DNA of 52,316 nucleotides, from positions 1 through 52,316 of IMG/VR virus record IMGVR_UViG_3300032278_000012. One strand, given 5' to 3'. Each line of letters begins with the position of its first letter. Positions within the stretch are counted from its first letter, which is position 1. The position numbers and the translations under genes are program-made. Below the pieces are notes generated by a model that saw only the letters and a list, made by a program, of their open reading frames with translations, was not told where the DNA came from and made no database searches. Below are positions 29,786 through 38,467 of the stretch, one piece after another. Origin of the DNA: a virus.

Positions 29786-31255
29786 CTATTTATTTGCATT
29801 AAAAGCAGCGATTGCCATTGACCTAACTTTTTTTGCAGATTTACCTTTGAATTGTGGTGCATCTGATTTACTAAAATCACTGATGTAATCACCTACAGTT
29901 GCATTTGCATCTAATTCTTCTGTTACTTTAAGACCTAATTTCTTTTGATATCTGTTAATCTGTTTTAGTAAAGTCTTCTTCTCACCCTTATTCTTTGTGT
30001 TAAGATACTTTTGCATGAGATCAATCATTGCATCACCATCAACACCTTCTGAATGTGTGTGCATACCCTTCTTCTTGTGGTGTTCATTTGCAGTTCGAAG
30101 TGCAGCTAATACCCTTGAATCATCTGATAATCCTTTCTTCAATTTCTCTATTGCTTTGACTGCACCAGTATAATTTCCTTGAAAATATTTTGGAGACTTG
30201 ATAAGTTTGATTGCCTTGTTCACTAATGAACGTGAGAATGATTCTTGAATGGATTCTGCTTTATAACCCTTTTTAAGTAAGTCTTTCTTAAACTTTTCAA
30301 GTGATGGTTTGTTTTTGAATATTTCCATATCAAAGAAATCACTGCCATCTTTATGTTTCTTTTTACCATCGTGATAACTTATAGTATATTTTGCCTTACC
30401 AACATTGTCTGTTTGACGAAATGTTTTTTTACCTTCTGAAAAAGATTCTCCATATCCTATTGCATCTTTTTCCTTATTCTTTGGTATTGAATCCCAATAC
30501 TTATCTCTTGAAGATGGTAATTTTCTAATGGAATTATATAATTTGTTTAAATTAACTGGTGGTTTTAATTTCTTTTTCGTATCACCAAATGCTACCATAA
30601 GTGGATCGGGGCCATGGACATAATCTTTTTTAAAGAGTTTAATTGCATGTTTTGGTGCATGAATTCTAAGATAAGCTTGAACTAATTTATCTGCTTTTTT
30701 CCAGTCTGATTCTTTACCAAACCTAATCTCGAAATCATCAATCATTTCTTCTTGAAGATTTGCTTCAAATAAAGCACCTATATCACCACCACTTACATAA
30801 TCAGGTAACATTTTGTTTAAATCAAAAGCTGAAATCTTATGGATTTTTGCAACTTTTTTTGCAAAAGCACCCATTGTCTTACTCTTCATCATCTTCTTTG
30901 CAATATCTTTACCTTTTGCTTGTTTCTTGGAGAATGCTTCGTTTGTTTCTCTTGACGATTGATTTGCTTCTCTTTCTTTTTCTGTATCGTCATTATCTTT
31001 CTGTCTTTCGTTCTCTCTTTCGTGACGTGTTTTAAGTGCCTCTTTTTCTCTTTCGTGTTTATTTGCAAGGTCATCTATTTCCCCTGCTTGGTCTACTTTA
31101 AGTCTTGCAGCGTCTTCTGCATCTTCCATGAAGACATTAAAAGTTTTTGTGTGGGGATAATTAGGAGTTTTTATAGGATATCGTTGCAAAACTTGATCTA
31201 TATCATCGTCTTGAATTTTCCTAATTCTATCTATAATCTTGAATAGTGTTGTCAT
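29786..31255 (-). CDS. Virion-cluster protein with shared internal module, 489 aa
   Basis: Residues ~37-52 contain KTFNVFMEDAEDAARL, resembling the capsid-targeting motif. Next comes a highly charged coil (HEREKEALKTRHERENERQK), a central mixed region, then the module TGAVKAIEKLKKGLSDDSRV plus AALRTANE, close to one in the 693-aa upstream product. The C-terminus is YISDFSKSDAPQFKGKSAKK. It ends adjacent to the next gene. Structural or internal role inferred. Confidence 0.6.
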   Translation of the reverse strand: MTTLFKIIDRIRKIQDDDIDQVLQRYPIKTPNYPHTKTFNVFMEDAEDAARLKVDQAGEIDDLANKHEREKEALKTRHERENERQKDNDDTEKEREANQSSRETNEAFSKKQAKGKDIAKKMMKSKTMGAFAKKVAKIHKISAFDLNKMLPDYVSGGDIGALFEANLQEEMIDDFEIRFGKESDWKKADKLVQAYLRIHAPKHAIKLFKKDYVHGPDPLMVAFGDTKKKLKPPVNLNKLYNSIRKLPSSRDKYWDSIPKNKEKDAIGYGESFSEGKKTFRQTDNVGKAKYTISYHDGKKKHKDGSDFFDMEIFKNKPSLEKFKKDLLKKGYKAESIQESFSRSLVNKAIKLIKSPKYFQGNYTGAVKAIEKLKKGLSDDSRVLAALRTANEHHKKKGMHTHSEGVDGDAMIDLMQKYLNTKNKGEKKTLLKQINRYQKKLGLKVTEELDANATVGDYISDFSKSDAPQFKGKSAKKVRSMAIAAFNANK

Positions 31256-31263
31256 AATACTAT

Positions 31264-32595
31264 TTATCCTTTTGCTTTCTTCATTAATTCATGTTCTTTC
31301 CAATGAAGTGCATTCTTAGTAGAAGGGAATCTAGAAGTCCATGACAACATTTGACCGTAGAGTTTGTTTGCCTTTTTCTTCAATGCATCCAACGTATCAT
31401 CATTCTTTACTTCAATAAAATCATTACCAAACATTCTCAGGTAATCTTGACCGTGTTTTTGTGCATTCATCCAATCCTTTTCAACTATCGCAGGTGGAAG
31501 TTTTCTTGACCGTGCTAAATTTCTATCCTGTGCATTTGCAAGTGAAGTGTTTACATAGATCATCTTGTATTCATATCCAAGTGTATCTAATAATGCTTTG
31601 TATGCCTGTATTTTAGTTTTCTTTGCACTAGTAGTGTCAAAGATTAATCCGAGTCTTCCTTGGATATATCCATTCAAACCTTTTGCAACGAGTTCCTTTG
31701 CTCTTCCACGAAGTTGATCCCTGACCTTGGGATCAATTGTTCTTAAATCCAATGAAATTGAATTTTTCTTTAATGCCTTTTCAAATGCAGTGTCAGTGTT
31801 TACCAGTTTAAGACCAAGTGCTTTGAGGGACAGTGCATTCACTATAGTGGATTTACCACTGCCGGGGCCACCCATGAGGAACACTGCCTTAAAGATACCC
31901 TGATCATATACCCCTTCCTTAATCAAGTCTTCTAAGATGTAGGTTGGTAGAGTTGACTCTGTAATCCCCATACCTTTTCTGACTGCCTTATAGAGTGTCT
32001 CTGCATCTTTCTTGTTTTTCGATGGAACACCCTTTTTAAATTCTTCGAAATCACCCTTATCTGCAAACATTCTTAGTTTTGATGCACTCATACCTGACAC
32101 GTCATCTGAGTCGGGGTCTCTTTCCCCTGCTGAAATGATTTCAATCGATTTAAAATCGTAGTGTCCGTGTCTTCCGTATTTTCCGTTGTATGTTCGGATG
32201 AGTTGATCAAATTCTCGAACCCTATCTGACCCTACAACAAGTCTTATACTAGTGTATCCCTGTTCATACAAGAATGCAAGACAATCAAATATCGTTCTCG
32301 CAGGAGTGTCTATTACTTTAACCTTCTTAAAGAACTTCCTAAGAAACTTTATCTTAACTTTGTGGGTTAGTGGATTTTTTCTTGCATCCACGGAATGAGT
32401 TGGAAACAACATAACGTGAAATCCACCCTTAGATGCTTTGTTTAATTTATCAACAAGTTTTCCATGTCCTATGGTAGGTGGATTGAAACGACCAAAAGTG
32501 AACACTACACCCTTGTCTTTCTTTGCTTCGTTTATAAACGATTCAAATGTTTTAACTGGTGATATTTCTGATGGTTTTATTTCCATTACATCCAT
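31264..32595 (-). CDS. Nucleotidyltransferase-kinase fusion with capsid-targeting-like N-terminus, 443 aa
   Basis: Residues ~14-25 read [12 protein letters not shown], like T4 internal-protein targeting sequences. Next is a cytidylyltransferase-like (NMNAT/PPAT fold) domain: [20 protein letters not shown] (HxGH-type), [12 protein letters not shown] and [15 protein letters not shown] (ISSTxxR-like). After residue ~235 a P-loop kinase domain follows: [20 protein letters not shown] (Walker A) and [12 protein letters not shown]. The order recalls NadR-like NMN adenylyltransferase/kinase proteins, so NAD metabolism is one option; an RNA- or protein-modifying role is another. Confidence 0.7.
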   Translation of the reverse strand: MDVMEIKPSEISPVKTFESFINEAKKDKGVVFTFGRFNPPTIGHGKLVDKLNKASKGGFHVMLFPTHSVDARKNPLTHKVKIKFLRKFFKKVKVIDTPARTIFDCLAFLYEQGYTSIRLVVGSDRVREFDQLIRTYNGKYGRHGHYDFKSIEIISAGERDPDSDDVSGMSASKLRMFADKGDFEEFKKGVPSKNKKDAETLYKAVRKGMGITESTLPTYILEDLIKEGVYDQGIFKAVFLMGGPGSGKSTIVNALSLKALGLKLVNTDTAFEKALKKNSISLDLRTIDPKVRDQLRGRAKELVAKGLNGYIQGRLGLIFDTTSAKKTKIQAYKALLDTLGYEYKMIYVNTSLANAQDRNLARSRKLPPAIVEKDWMNAQKHGQDYLRMFGNDFIEVKNDDTLDALKKKANKLYGQMLSWTSRFPSTKNALHWKEHELMKKAKG

Positions 32596-32723
32596 TCCTC
32601 AAACATGTCTTTTCCTACTCCACAATCGGGACATTCCCAATCGTCAGGAAGGTCTTTAAAAAGGATGTCTTCTTCCCATTCATTATACTCATGGGCACAG
32701 ACGATGCATTTGTAAATATGCAT
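32586..32723 (-). CDS. Rubredoxin, 45 aa
   Basis: Read from the minus strand: [19 protein letters not shown], then [20 protein letters not shown] and EEWM. Both iron-binding pairs (CIVC and CPDC) and the [15 protein letters not shown] signature of rubredoxins are present. The mononuclear Fe(Cys)4 centre carries one electron at low potential. It overlaps the start of the nucleotidyltransferase-kinase gene by 10 bases. An electron donor to a phage or host oxygenase or peroxidase is plausible; no partner is proven. Confidence 0.85.
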   Translation of the reverse strand: MHIYKCIVCAHEYNEWEEDILFKDLPDDWECPDCGVGKDMFEEWM

Positions 32724-33095
32724 TTACGCATCCTTCTTCTTCTTAGTCTTCATCATCTCTTTTGCTCTTACTTTAGGAATCATTTTCTTTGCAATTCTTT
32801 GGATAGCAGACTTCTTCTTCTCTAATCTTTTTTCTAGTTCTTTCTTTGCACCCATAGACAAATCTGATTTACTTCTACCCTTAAGAATCTTCCTGATTAA
32901 AAGATTTCTTGCAGCCTTATTTGCTTTCTTTGCAACCTTTTTAGGATTCAGAATAGGTTTCTTCATTGCCTTCTTTCTTTTGAAAAGAATCTTTGCTTTG
33001 TTCCTTCTGAACGCAGCGCGCATCTTCATACGAGTTTGCATAGATGCAACCTCTTCTATTCCTTCTTCTCCTATAAATTCTTTAAATGATTTCAT
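32724..33095 (-). CDS. Very basic internal-type virion protein, 123 aa
   Basis: Starts MKSFKEFIGEEGIEEVASMQ, an excellent match to the T4 capsid-targeting sequence, with IEE as a possible prohead-protease site. The remainder is extremely Lys/Arg-rich (FRRNKAKILFKRKKAMKKP; LNPKKVAKKANKAARN), fitting a DNA-condensing internal head protein. It overlaps the start of the rubredoxin gene neighbourhood. No enzyme motif. Confidence 0.65.
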   Translation of the reverse strand: MKSFKEFIGEEGIEEVASMQTRMKMRAAFRRNKAKILFKRKKAMKKPILNPKKVAKKANKAARNLLIRKILKGRSKSDLSMGAKKELEKRLEKKKSAIQRIAKKMIPKVRAKEMMKTKKKKDA

Positions 33096-33096
33096 C

Positions 33097-33501
33097 TTAA
33101 CCTTTTAATGGTGCTAGTTTGTTCTTCTTTCTCAATACATTTAACTGTTTGACAACCTTCTTGTATGCATCTGACCCTGCTGGTAAGTCCATTGCATTAC
33201 CAAACAATTTAGACATTTTTGCATCATCAGGTGTTCCCCAAAATTCTCTTAATCGTGGTTCTGTTCTATTATACTTTTGTGTAACAACAGATAAATTAGA
33301 CCTGTCATTATTCAAGGGATCATTATCCTTATGATGCACGTCCATTCCTTTAAGGTTCTTTCTATTCTTTAAGAGTCTTCGTGCTTCGTTTCTTTTAGAT
33401 CGTCTTGCAATCTGTTCGGGTCTAGAATGATAATTCTTATACTCTTTCTTGTAGTTCCGTTCTTCACCCCACATTCTAACAAATTCTTGAAATGAAAACA
33501 T
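33097..33501 (-). CDS. HNH-type endonuclease-like protein with targeting-like N-terminus, 134 aa
   Basis: The start at 33501 (MFSFQEFVRMWGEE) is chosen because the longer frame overlaps the ligase-like gene. HNH core: MDVHHKDNDPLNNDRSNLSV, with His-His and Asn. A basic region (RPEQIARRSKRNEARRLLKN) precedes it. The first ten residues match the F-x-x-F pattern seen in internal head proteins, so the enzyme may be packaged rather than being a homing endonuclease. Confidence 0.65.
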   Translation of the reverse strand: MFSFQEFVRMWGEERNYKKEYKNYHSRPEQIARRSKRNEARRLLKNRKNLKGMDVHHKDNDPLNNDRSNLSVVTQKYNRTEPRLREFWGTPDDAKMSKLFGNAMDLPAGSDAYKKVVKQLNVLRKKNKLAPLKG

Positions 33502-33502
33502 C

Positions 33503-34711
33503 TTACTTATCCCACTGTTTTGCAGCGGTGAAATTATTGAATGCAAATTCCATTCGATCAACCAATTTTACTGCCTTACCTTGTCGATCAATTGCAACAT
33601 AACCTTCGGGATTAACTGCTTCAAATCCCTTATCCGTTTTCTTGAATGTTCCTATTGACTTAACCCTATTCAATGCATTGATAATAAGTTGTTTTGACTT
33701 TACAAGGTATCCTTGAAACTTTGTTAAATTGATCAATAATTTTTTAAGACCTTTTAACTCGGACATTATCTGTTCACCAATCTCTACTTTAACATCAATG
33801 TTTTGTTGTTTCTTTAACTTACCAACTACCTTATCTCTCCAATACACTTCAACATGATTAAGATATCCTTCGGGAGTTGGGTTGTAGGTTCCACTTCTGA
33901 TAAGTGCATTATGATATGTCTTATAAGTTGCACCTGCGGCACCTTTACTAGTCATGGTTTTTTGGATTTTCATAAACTTACCTAAATCGTTCTTGGTGAT
34001 ACCATGAAATGATTTACCCACTACACTCAATGATTGTGTTAACGTAAGTGTTTCTTTTGCAGTCATGTTTCCAGTTCCACTAACATCTTTATAGGTTGCA
34101 TCATCAACCCAAATATCTTTAGAATGTCCTAAACCTTTAAGGTTTACACCAAATGATGCAGACAATCCATCGATTGTTGACCCCTTGTAAGTAGTGTGAA
34201 ATACTATACCAAATTTTGCATCTCGAATCTCAGAACCTAAGTCTGAATCTTCGTCCACTGCATAGAGAATAGTATTGGGTTGAAAGGTAATATAAGACTT
34301 ACCATCTATATTTTTTGTTTTCTTATCTCCACTGGTAAACATTAGATCACCTTGAAGAATATTTTTAAAAGATAATTTAGATAGATGTTTGAATGCTTCT
34401 AAGAATTTAGTTTCAAGATCACCACTTAATTCGGGTGCATCTTTGATTTGTTGTTCGGATGTATAGAACTTAGGGTCTTTAGTGAATAGAGATTTCTTTG
34501 CAACAAAGAACTGATTCGTTTCGGGATGTTTTCCAACAAAAAGAGCAGGAGCTCCGTCCCATTTAACAGTCATATTGACTTTAGACTTGGAGTTCCCCTT
34601 TAACATGTCTCGAAGGCCTCGTAGGAAGTTAACTGCACCCCTACCACCATCAATACCTTGATTGATGATTTCGTCTTCTAGATGTTCTAAATGTAAATTT
34701 TTTGCGCCCAT
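33503..34711 (-). CDS. Nucleotidyltransferase/ligase-like protein with KxDG motif, 402 aa
   Basis: VKWDGAPALFVGKH near residues 48-61 matches motif I (KxDG) of covalent nucleotidyltransferases (DNA/RNA ligases and capping enzymes), in which Lys becomes adenylated. A motif III-like LQGDLMFTS, a motif IV-like KFGIVFHTTY and a motif V-like KVVGKLKK can be picked out at suitable distances. It looks like a phage family of unassigned function. The location among head-type genes argues for a virion-associated enzyme. Ligase activity is inferred. Confidence 0.6.
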   Translation of the reverse strand: MGAKNLHLEHLEDEIINQGIDGGRGAVNFLRGLRDMLKGNSKSKVNMTVKWDGAPALFVGKHPETNQFFVAKKSLFTKDPKFYTSEQQIKDAPELSGDLETKFLEAFKHLSKLSFKNILQGDLMFTSGDKKTKNIDGKSYITFQPNTILYAVDEDSDLGSEIRDAKFGIVFHTTYKGSTIDGLSASFGVNLKGLGHSKDIWVDDATYKDVSGTGNMTAKETLTLTQSLSVVGKSFHGITKNDLGKFMKIQKTMTSKGAAGATYKTYHNALIRSGTYNPTPEGYLNHVEVYWRDKVVGKLKKQQNIDVKVEIGEQIMSELKGLKKLLINLTKFQGYLVKSKQLIINALNRVKSIGTFKKTDKGFEAVNPEGYVAIDRQGKAVKLVDRMEFAFNNFTAAKQWDK

Positions 34712-34747
34712 AATAGTAGAATAACACTTTTGTGTGTGTTTATCTAC

Positions 34748-34755
34748 TATTTATG
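34748..34755 (-). promoter_or_regulatory. Late-type promoter variant CATAAATA
   Basis: CATAAATA, 36 bases upstream of the ligase-like gene's ATG. It resembles the other late-type elements in the structural region. Confidence 0.35.
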
Positions 34756-34761
34756 ATTTTT

Positions 34762-35160
34762 TTACGTTGCAGATTGACCGTATGCTACATCCATAGAAAT
34801 CTCCCAATTTCCATCGATTTGTGCTTGGTATGCAATCTTCTTAAGATTCATATTATCAATGACTGCTTGTGCAGCTGTTTTATCTGTTGTCCAACGTGAA
34901 AGTTGTGTAGCAATATATGTGTCAACTTCTGATTGTGTTCCAAGATCACCTTCGCCTCTGCAAACTAAAGGTTCAGCAGGATCACCAGCCGTTTCACTAT
35001 AGTTGGTAATTGCAGTAGATAATTCTTCTTTAGTAGTTCCAGCGGAAAGACCGTCATAGAAATCAATCATTTTTTGTTGTTCAGTCATGCCTGATTGGAT
35101 ACTAGTAATATTTGTGTTTATTACTGTAATAGTATCTGCAAGATCGTCAAGATGTGCCAT
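34762..35160 (-). CDS. Helical hypothetical protein, 132 aa
   Basis: The N-terminal coil (LADTITVINTNITSIQSGMT) and a C-terminal helix with YQAQIDGNWEISMDV suggest an oligomeric structural protein. Gly/Thr/Ala content is high in the middle. No motif. Likely belongs to the virion gene run. Confidence 0.55.
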   Translation of the reverse strand: MAHLDDLADTITVINTNITSIQSGMTEQQKMIDFYDGLSAGTTKEELSTAITNYSETAGDPAEPLVCRGEGDLGTQSEVDTYIATQLSRWTTDKTAAQAVIDNMNLKKIAYQAQIDGNWEISMDVAYGQSAT

Positions 35161-35196
35161 TTGTTTACCTCTAAATTAAGTGATTTATATCGTTAT

Positions 35197-35373
35197 TTAG
35201 GTTTTTGCAAGTGGCATAGAGTGTAGATGTTTATCTATTTTGTTGATTTGTCGAGTAAGTAATCTGACTTGTTTTTTGTCGTTTTCTGATTTTGCGACGC
35301 GTAACTGCATTTTCAACGATACCTTTTTACTGATATCATCAATAACTTCATGTGATTTTAAGTTCTTACCCAT
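35197..35373 (-). CDS. Small basic protein, 58 aa
   Basis: Read from the minus strand: MGKNLKSHEVIDDISKKVSL, then KMQLRVAKSENDKKQVRLLT and RQINKIDKHL. A basic, helical protein of coiled-coil character. A perfect TATAAATA lies 22 bases upstream of the ATG. Confidence 0.5.
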   Translation of the reverse strand: MGKNLKSHEVIDDISKKVSLKMQLRVAKSENDKKQVRLLTRQINKIDKHLHSMPLAKT

Positions 35374-35395
35374 AATATTAAATAATGTATAATGG

Positions 35396-35403
35396 TATTT
35401 ATA
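35396..35403 (-). promoter_or_regulatory. Late-type promoter TATAAATA
   Basis: Exact T4 late-core match reading left into the 58-aa gene and then the virion-type gene run that follows. Confidence 0.45.
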
Positions 35404-35409
35404 TGCATT

Positions 35410-36894
35410 TTACATATTATTCAGACATAAGAGATACCCCTCATATCCTTTAACCTGTTGAACTAAATTTCCTCTATTACCGTTTGCGCCTTCAAACTCA
35501 TCACAAGTATCATCACCATCATAATAATATGCCCAGTTTCCTTTTTCATATCTAAGATAATCATTAGTATCATAATAATAACTCACAAAGTTGTCTCTAT
35601 ATTGAATAGTTGTGTCTAGGTCTGTGAGTGTTGTGTGTATATCTGTTAATGCATAAACGTCTCTATAAGACATAATATCTAACATATCATAGTTAAATGA
35701 CGTGTTACCATTCTGCATTTCAAACAAAAAATACGATGATGAAGACAAGCATGTGTCATCAATACTTCTTAAATTACCTTTGATCCTATAACTATGATAA
35801 CATCCATTACCAGTAGTTGGCATAAAATCAACAAAAGTATTTTCTACTCCATTGACCTGTTCAACTGCAATTCGTATAGTATCACCATCAATCAAATCGT
35901 ATGCAATATAGTTTTCAGATATTCTAACTTCTGCAAGAGAGGTTATATTTTCAAGTGTAATTTCTATTGCATTACCCTCTGCATCTAAAATTTGACCTGT
36001 AGAATTTGCAATTAATCCATTGATGTTATGCATTCTTGAAAATACAAAATTATCATCCGCTTGTTCTGTTGGTGATTCGTTTCTTAGATCAAAAGTAATA
36101 GTTACGAATGGTGTATTTGTTAGAATTGATTCTACTAAATTACTTGATACCATTGATATCATATCAAGATTATAATGTTCTTCAACAACTCTTTCAATCT
36201 TACTTGACGTTCCTAAAAAATCAACTATCCTTTCTCCAATTTCTTGTTTCTCAACATCTTCTGATGCAATAAAATCTTCATAAAAGTCTACTGGATTTAT
36301 GTAATATTGATTATGTAAATCAAATAGAACATCGTCTATCCTTGAGGTTACATTATTTGCAATAGTATTAGCAGACACATCACATCCTTGTGATGCATCT
36401 ATAGATGTTGTAAGTTCGTCTTGAATATAGGAAGTAAATAGTGTGGTAAAAGGTGTTATATTTGCCTTCTCAGTAGATGAGTTATAAGGAAAATACATCA
36501 TGGTATATGCTTCAGTGACCGTTCCCCTAGTAGAGTCTGTTGCCCCTACAGGGACTTCTGCAACCCTTGGTCTATTAGATGCACATGCTAAAGTGTAATC
36601 ATCAATATAAAGAAATTGAGATTCAACAAAGTAATACTCTTCGTTTGCTAAATCTTCTGTTGCAGATGGTTCACCTTCATCTTGCACTAGATTCCAATTG
36701 AAATCTATAAAAACATTTGCACCACTGATATACCCATCAATAACCTTTGTCTGTAATAGATAAGGATTACTTGATGCAGTCGGTGTTGCCGTGACAGCTG
36801 TCGATGATAGCGAGGATTCTCCTACTGAATACTCAGTATTCCCACCACCACATGCAGTTAAAATCGTTAATAATAATATACTCAAATATCTCAT
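35410..36894 (-). CDS. Surface lipoprotein, 494 aa
   Basis: Starts at 36894 (MRYLSILLLTILTACGGG): signal peptide with lipobox LTAC and a Gly linker. The next recognisable part, VIDGYISGANVFIDFNWNL, resembles a conserved segment of large bacterial surface lipoproteins. The rest is beta-rich, Thr/Asn/Tyr-rich and acidic, with few Cys. It has a strong early-like promoter 159 bases upstream and is set apart from the structural genes, suggesting expression during infection. A role at the host surface is inferred. Confidence 0.6.
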   Translation of the reverse strand: MRYLSILLLTILTACGGGNTEYSVGESSLSSTAVTATPTASSNPYLLQTKVIDGYISGANVFIDFNWNLVQDEGEPSATEDLANEEYYFVESQFLYIDDYTLACASNRPRVAEVPVGATDSTRGTVTEAYTMMYFPYNSSTEKANITPFTTLFTSYIQDELTTSIDASQGCDVSANTIANNVTSRIDDVLFDLHNQYYINPVDFYEDFIASEDVEKQEIGERIVDFLGTSSKIERVVEEHYNLDMISMVSSNLVESILTNTPFVTITFDLRNESPTEQADDNFVFSRMHNINGLIANSTGQILDAEGNAIEITLENITSLAEVRISENYIAYDLIDGDTIRIAVEQVNGVENTFVDFMPTTGNGCYHSYRIKGNLRSIDDTCLSSSSYFLFEMQNGNTSFNYDMLDIMSYRDVYALTDIHTTLTDLDTTIQYRDNFVSYYYDTNDYLRYEKGNWAYYYDGDDTCDEFEGANGNRGNLVQQVKGYEGYLLCLNNM

Positions 36895-37040
36895 AATTTT
36901 CTCCAAAAAATCTTTAAAGAGAGATACCCCACAGCAGTTCCAGTAGGACTAGACCCATTATCATCGATACGTTCTGTGTCTGCACGGATAGGCTCTGTGT
37001 CAGTATCGAATTTGAGGATCGCCAGAGTGGGATATCCCAA
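36891..37040 (-). CDS. Possible 49-aa protein with TTG start, coupled to the lipoprotein
   Basis: An open frame from TTG at 37038-37040 reads GYPTLAILKFDTDTEPIRAD, then TERIDDNGSSPTGTAVGY. The composition looks protein-like, and TGA overlaps the lipoprotein ATG (ATGA). The unusual start and lack of a recognisable family leave it uncertain; the stretch may instead be an untranslated leader. Confidence 0.4.
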   Translation of the reverse strand: MGYPTLAILKFDTDTEPIRADTERIDDNGSSPTGTAVGYLSLKIFWRKL

Positions 37041-37052
37041 TTCTTAACGTCT

Positions 37053-37082
37053 ATTATAGTAAAAAGCATAGGGCAGTGTCAA
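37053..37082 (-). promoter_or_regulatory. Consensus promoter for the lipoprotein unit
   Basis: TTGACA (37077-37082), an 18-base spacer, then a perfect TATAAT (37053-37058). The same spacing as the early-like family, although it follows with CTGC rather than ATGC. It overlaps the end of the helicase gene. Confidence 0.75.
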
Positions 37083-38467
37083 TAGGAAAAATCCTTAAAT
37101 TTCTGTTGTTTTGCCCTGTCGAATACAGGTGTCTCATCATCATAATTATCCGCGGCATCAATTAATTCTTCCTGTGCTTCCTGTTCACAATCATATAACT
37201 TCATACGACTTCTATCGATCCCTATAACGAATCGTTTAAAGATTGTTGGATCATTATATCGATTCTTTAACTGTTTAATGACTATTTGGTCTAATTCTTC
37301 TAATTCATCAGATGTAATCATTGCAAACATAAAATCTGCTGTTGTTGGTAATCCAAATGATTCAGATGTATCTGTTAAACCAATATCAGTAGAACCAAAA
37401 CCACTTCTTGTGGTTTGAGTTGCACTCATAATTGGAACATTATATTCCACAGCCAATCCTCTGATTTCTTCTGCAATACTTTTAACTAATGTGTATGAGT
37501 TTGCGCCTGCGCCTGGCCTAATTCTGTTTGATGCACAGATATTTAAATAGTCAATGAATATTACATCGGGCCTAAAATCTTTCTTAATCTCTAACTCTTG
37601 GATTAAGTGTCTGAAATGACCAACATGAGCTGCCGCAGTTGGGTATTCTTTAGTAACTAACTTCCCTTTAGTTTTTTCTTTAATCTTATCAATCTTTTTA
37701 CTATACATTTTCTTGGAAAGATCAGGTAATTCCTTCATTGGAATATTAAGAATGTTTGCATCAATTCTCTCTGCAATTCTTTCCTCACTCATTTCAAGTG
37801 TAATGTAAAGAACATTCTTACCCATCATAAGACTTGCACTTGCCATGTGGCACATGAATAGGGATTTACCCACCCCTGTTCCTGCCAAACAAATGTTAAG
37901 TGTCTTATTGGGTAATCCACCTTTCGTAATCTTATTAAAGTATTCTAAATCAAATGGAAGTTTCTCTTCTTCCGTATGATAAAAATCAAATCTTTGATCT
38001 TCATCTTCAAGTTGATCATGACCTATGGATATGTCAAAAGACACGGAAAGCGCATCCTTAAGAAGTTCGGGTATTTCACCTGTAGACCTTTTTGATTTCT
38101 TGTCAATGACTTCGATACTGTCCATGACTGCAATATAGATTGCTCTATCTTTGCACCATTTTTCAGTTTCATCAACCAACCAGTCTTGTGGTGTATCTTC
38201 TTTATTTTTACCAATTATCTCTACAATAGACTTGGAGTTCTTAACAACTATCTCGTTTAAATTAGAATTGTTATCAAGATTTATGAGAAGTGCCTCTATT
38301 GTTGGAGTTTTGGTATACTTATAGAAGTATGTCTGTATCTCTGAAAATACAGTTTTTTCATCACTCTCGGTGAAATACGCCGACTTCAGAAAAGGAATTA
38401 CTTTCCGTGAATATGCTTCATTTTGAACTAGATTCTTGAGAATCGTCTGTTCTAACCGTTGTTCCAT
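37079..38467 (-). CDS. Replicative DNA helicase (DnaB-type, T4 gp41-like)
   Basis: 462 residues, close to T4 gp41. The P-loop [19 protein letters not shown] is near residue 194, followed by [19 protein letters not shown] (Walker A-proximal DnaB motif), [17 protein letters not shown] (Walker B) and [10 protein letters not shown] (motif with the sensor residues). The N-terminal half is the helical primase/hexamer-interaction region. It unwinds DNA ahead of the polymerase and works with the primase at 20292-21317. Its start overlaps uvsX by 50 bases. Confidence 0.9.
   Translation of the reverse strand: MEQRLEQTILKNLVQNEAYSRKVIPFLKSAYFTESDEKTVFSEIQTYFYKYTKTPTIEALLINLDNNSNLNEIVVKNSKSIVEIIGKNKEDTPQDWLVDETEKWCKDRAIYIAVMDSIEVIDKKSKRSTGEIPELLKDALSVSFDISIGHDQLEDEDQRFDFYHTEEEKLPFDLEYFNKITKGGLPNKTLNICLAGTGVGKSLFMCHMASASLMMGKNVLYITLEMSEERIAERIDANILNIPMKELPDLSKKMYSKKIDKIKEKTKGKLVTKEYPTAAAHVGHFRHLIQELEIKKDFRPDVIFIDYLNICASNRIRPGAGANSYTLVKSIAEEIRGLAVEYNVPIMSATQTTRSGFGSTDIGLTDTSESFGLPTTADFMFAMITSDELEELDQIVIKQLKNRYNDPTIFKRFVIGIDRSRMKLYDCEQEAQEELIDAADNYDDETPVFDRAKQQKFKDFSY

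Noticed and set aside
29786-31255. Plus-strand ORFs of 91-95 codons in 30760-31246
   Set aside because: Antisense to the charged coiled coil of the 489-aa protein, which yields artificial Ser/Phe/Leu-rich frames.
33097-33501. HNH gene as a homing endonuclease or mobile element
   Set aside because: It does not interrupt a gene, there are no intron or flanking-repeat signs, and its N-terminus matches the internal-protein motif instead.
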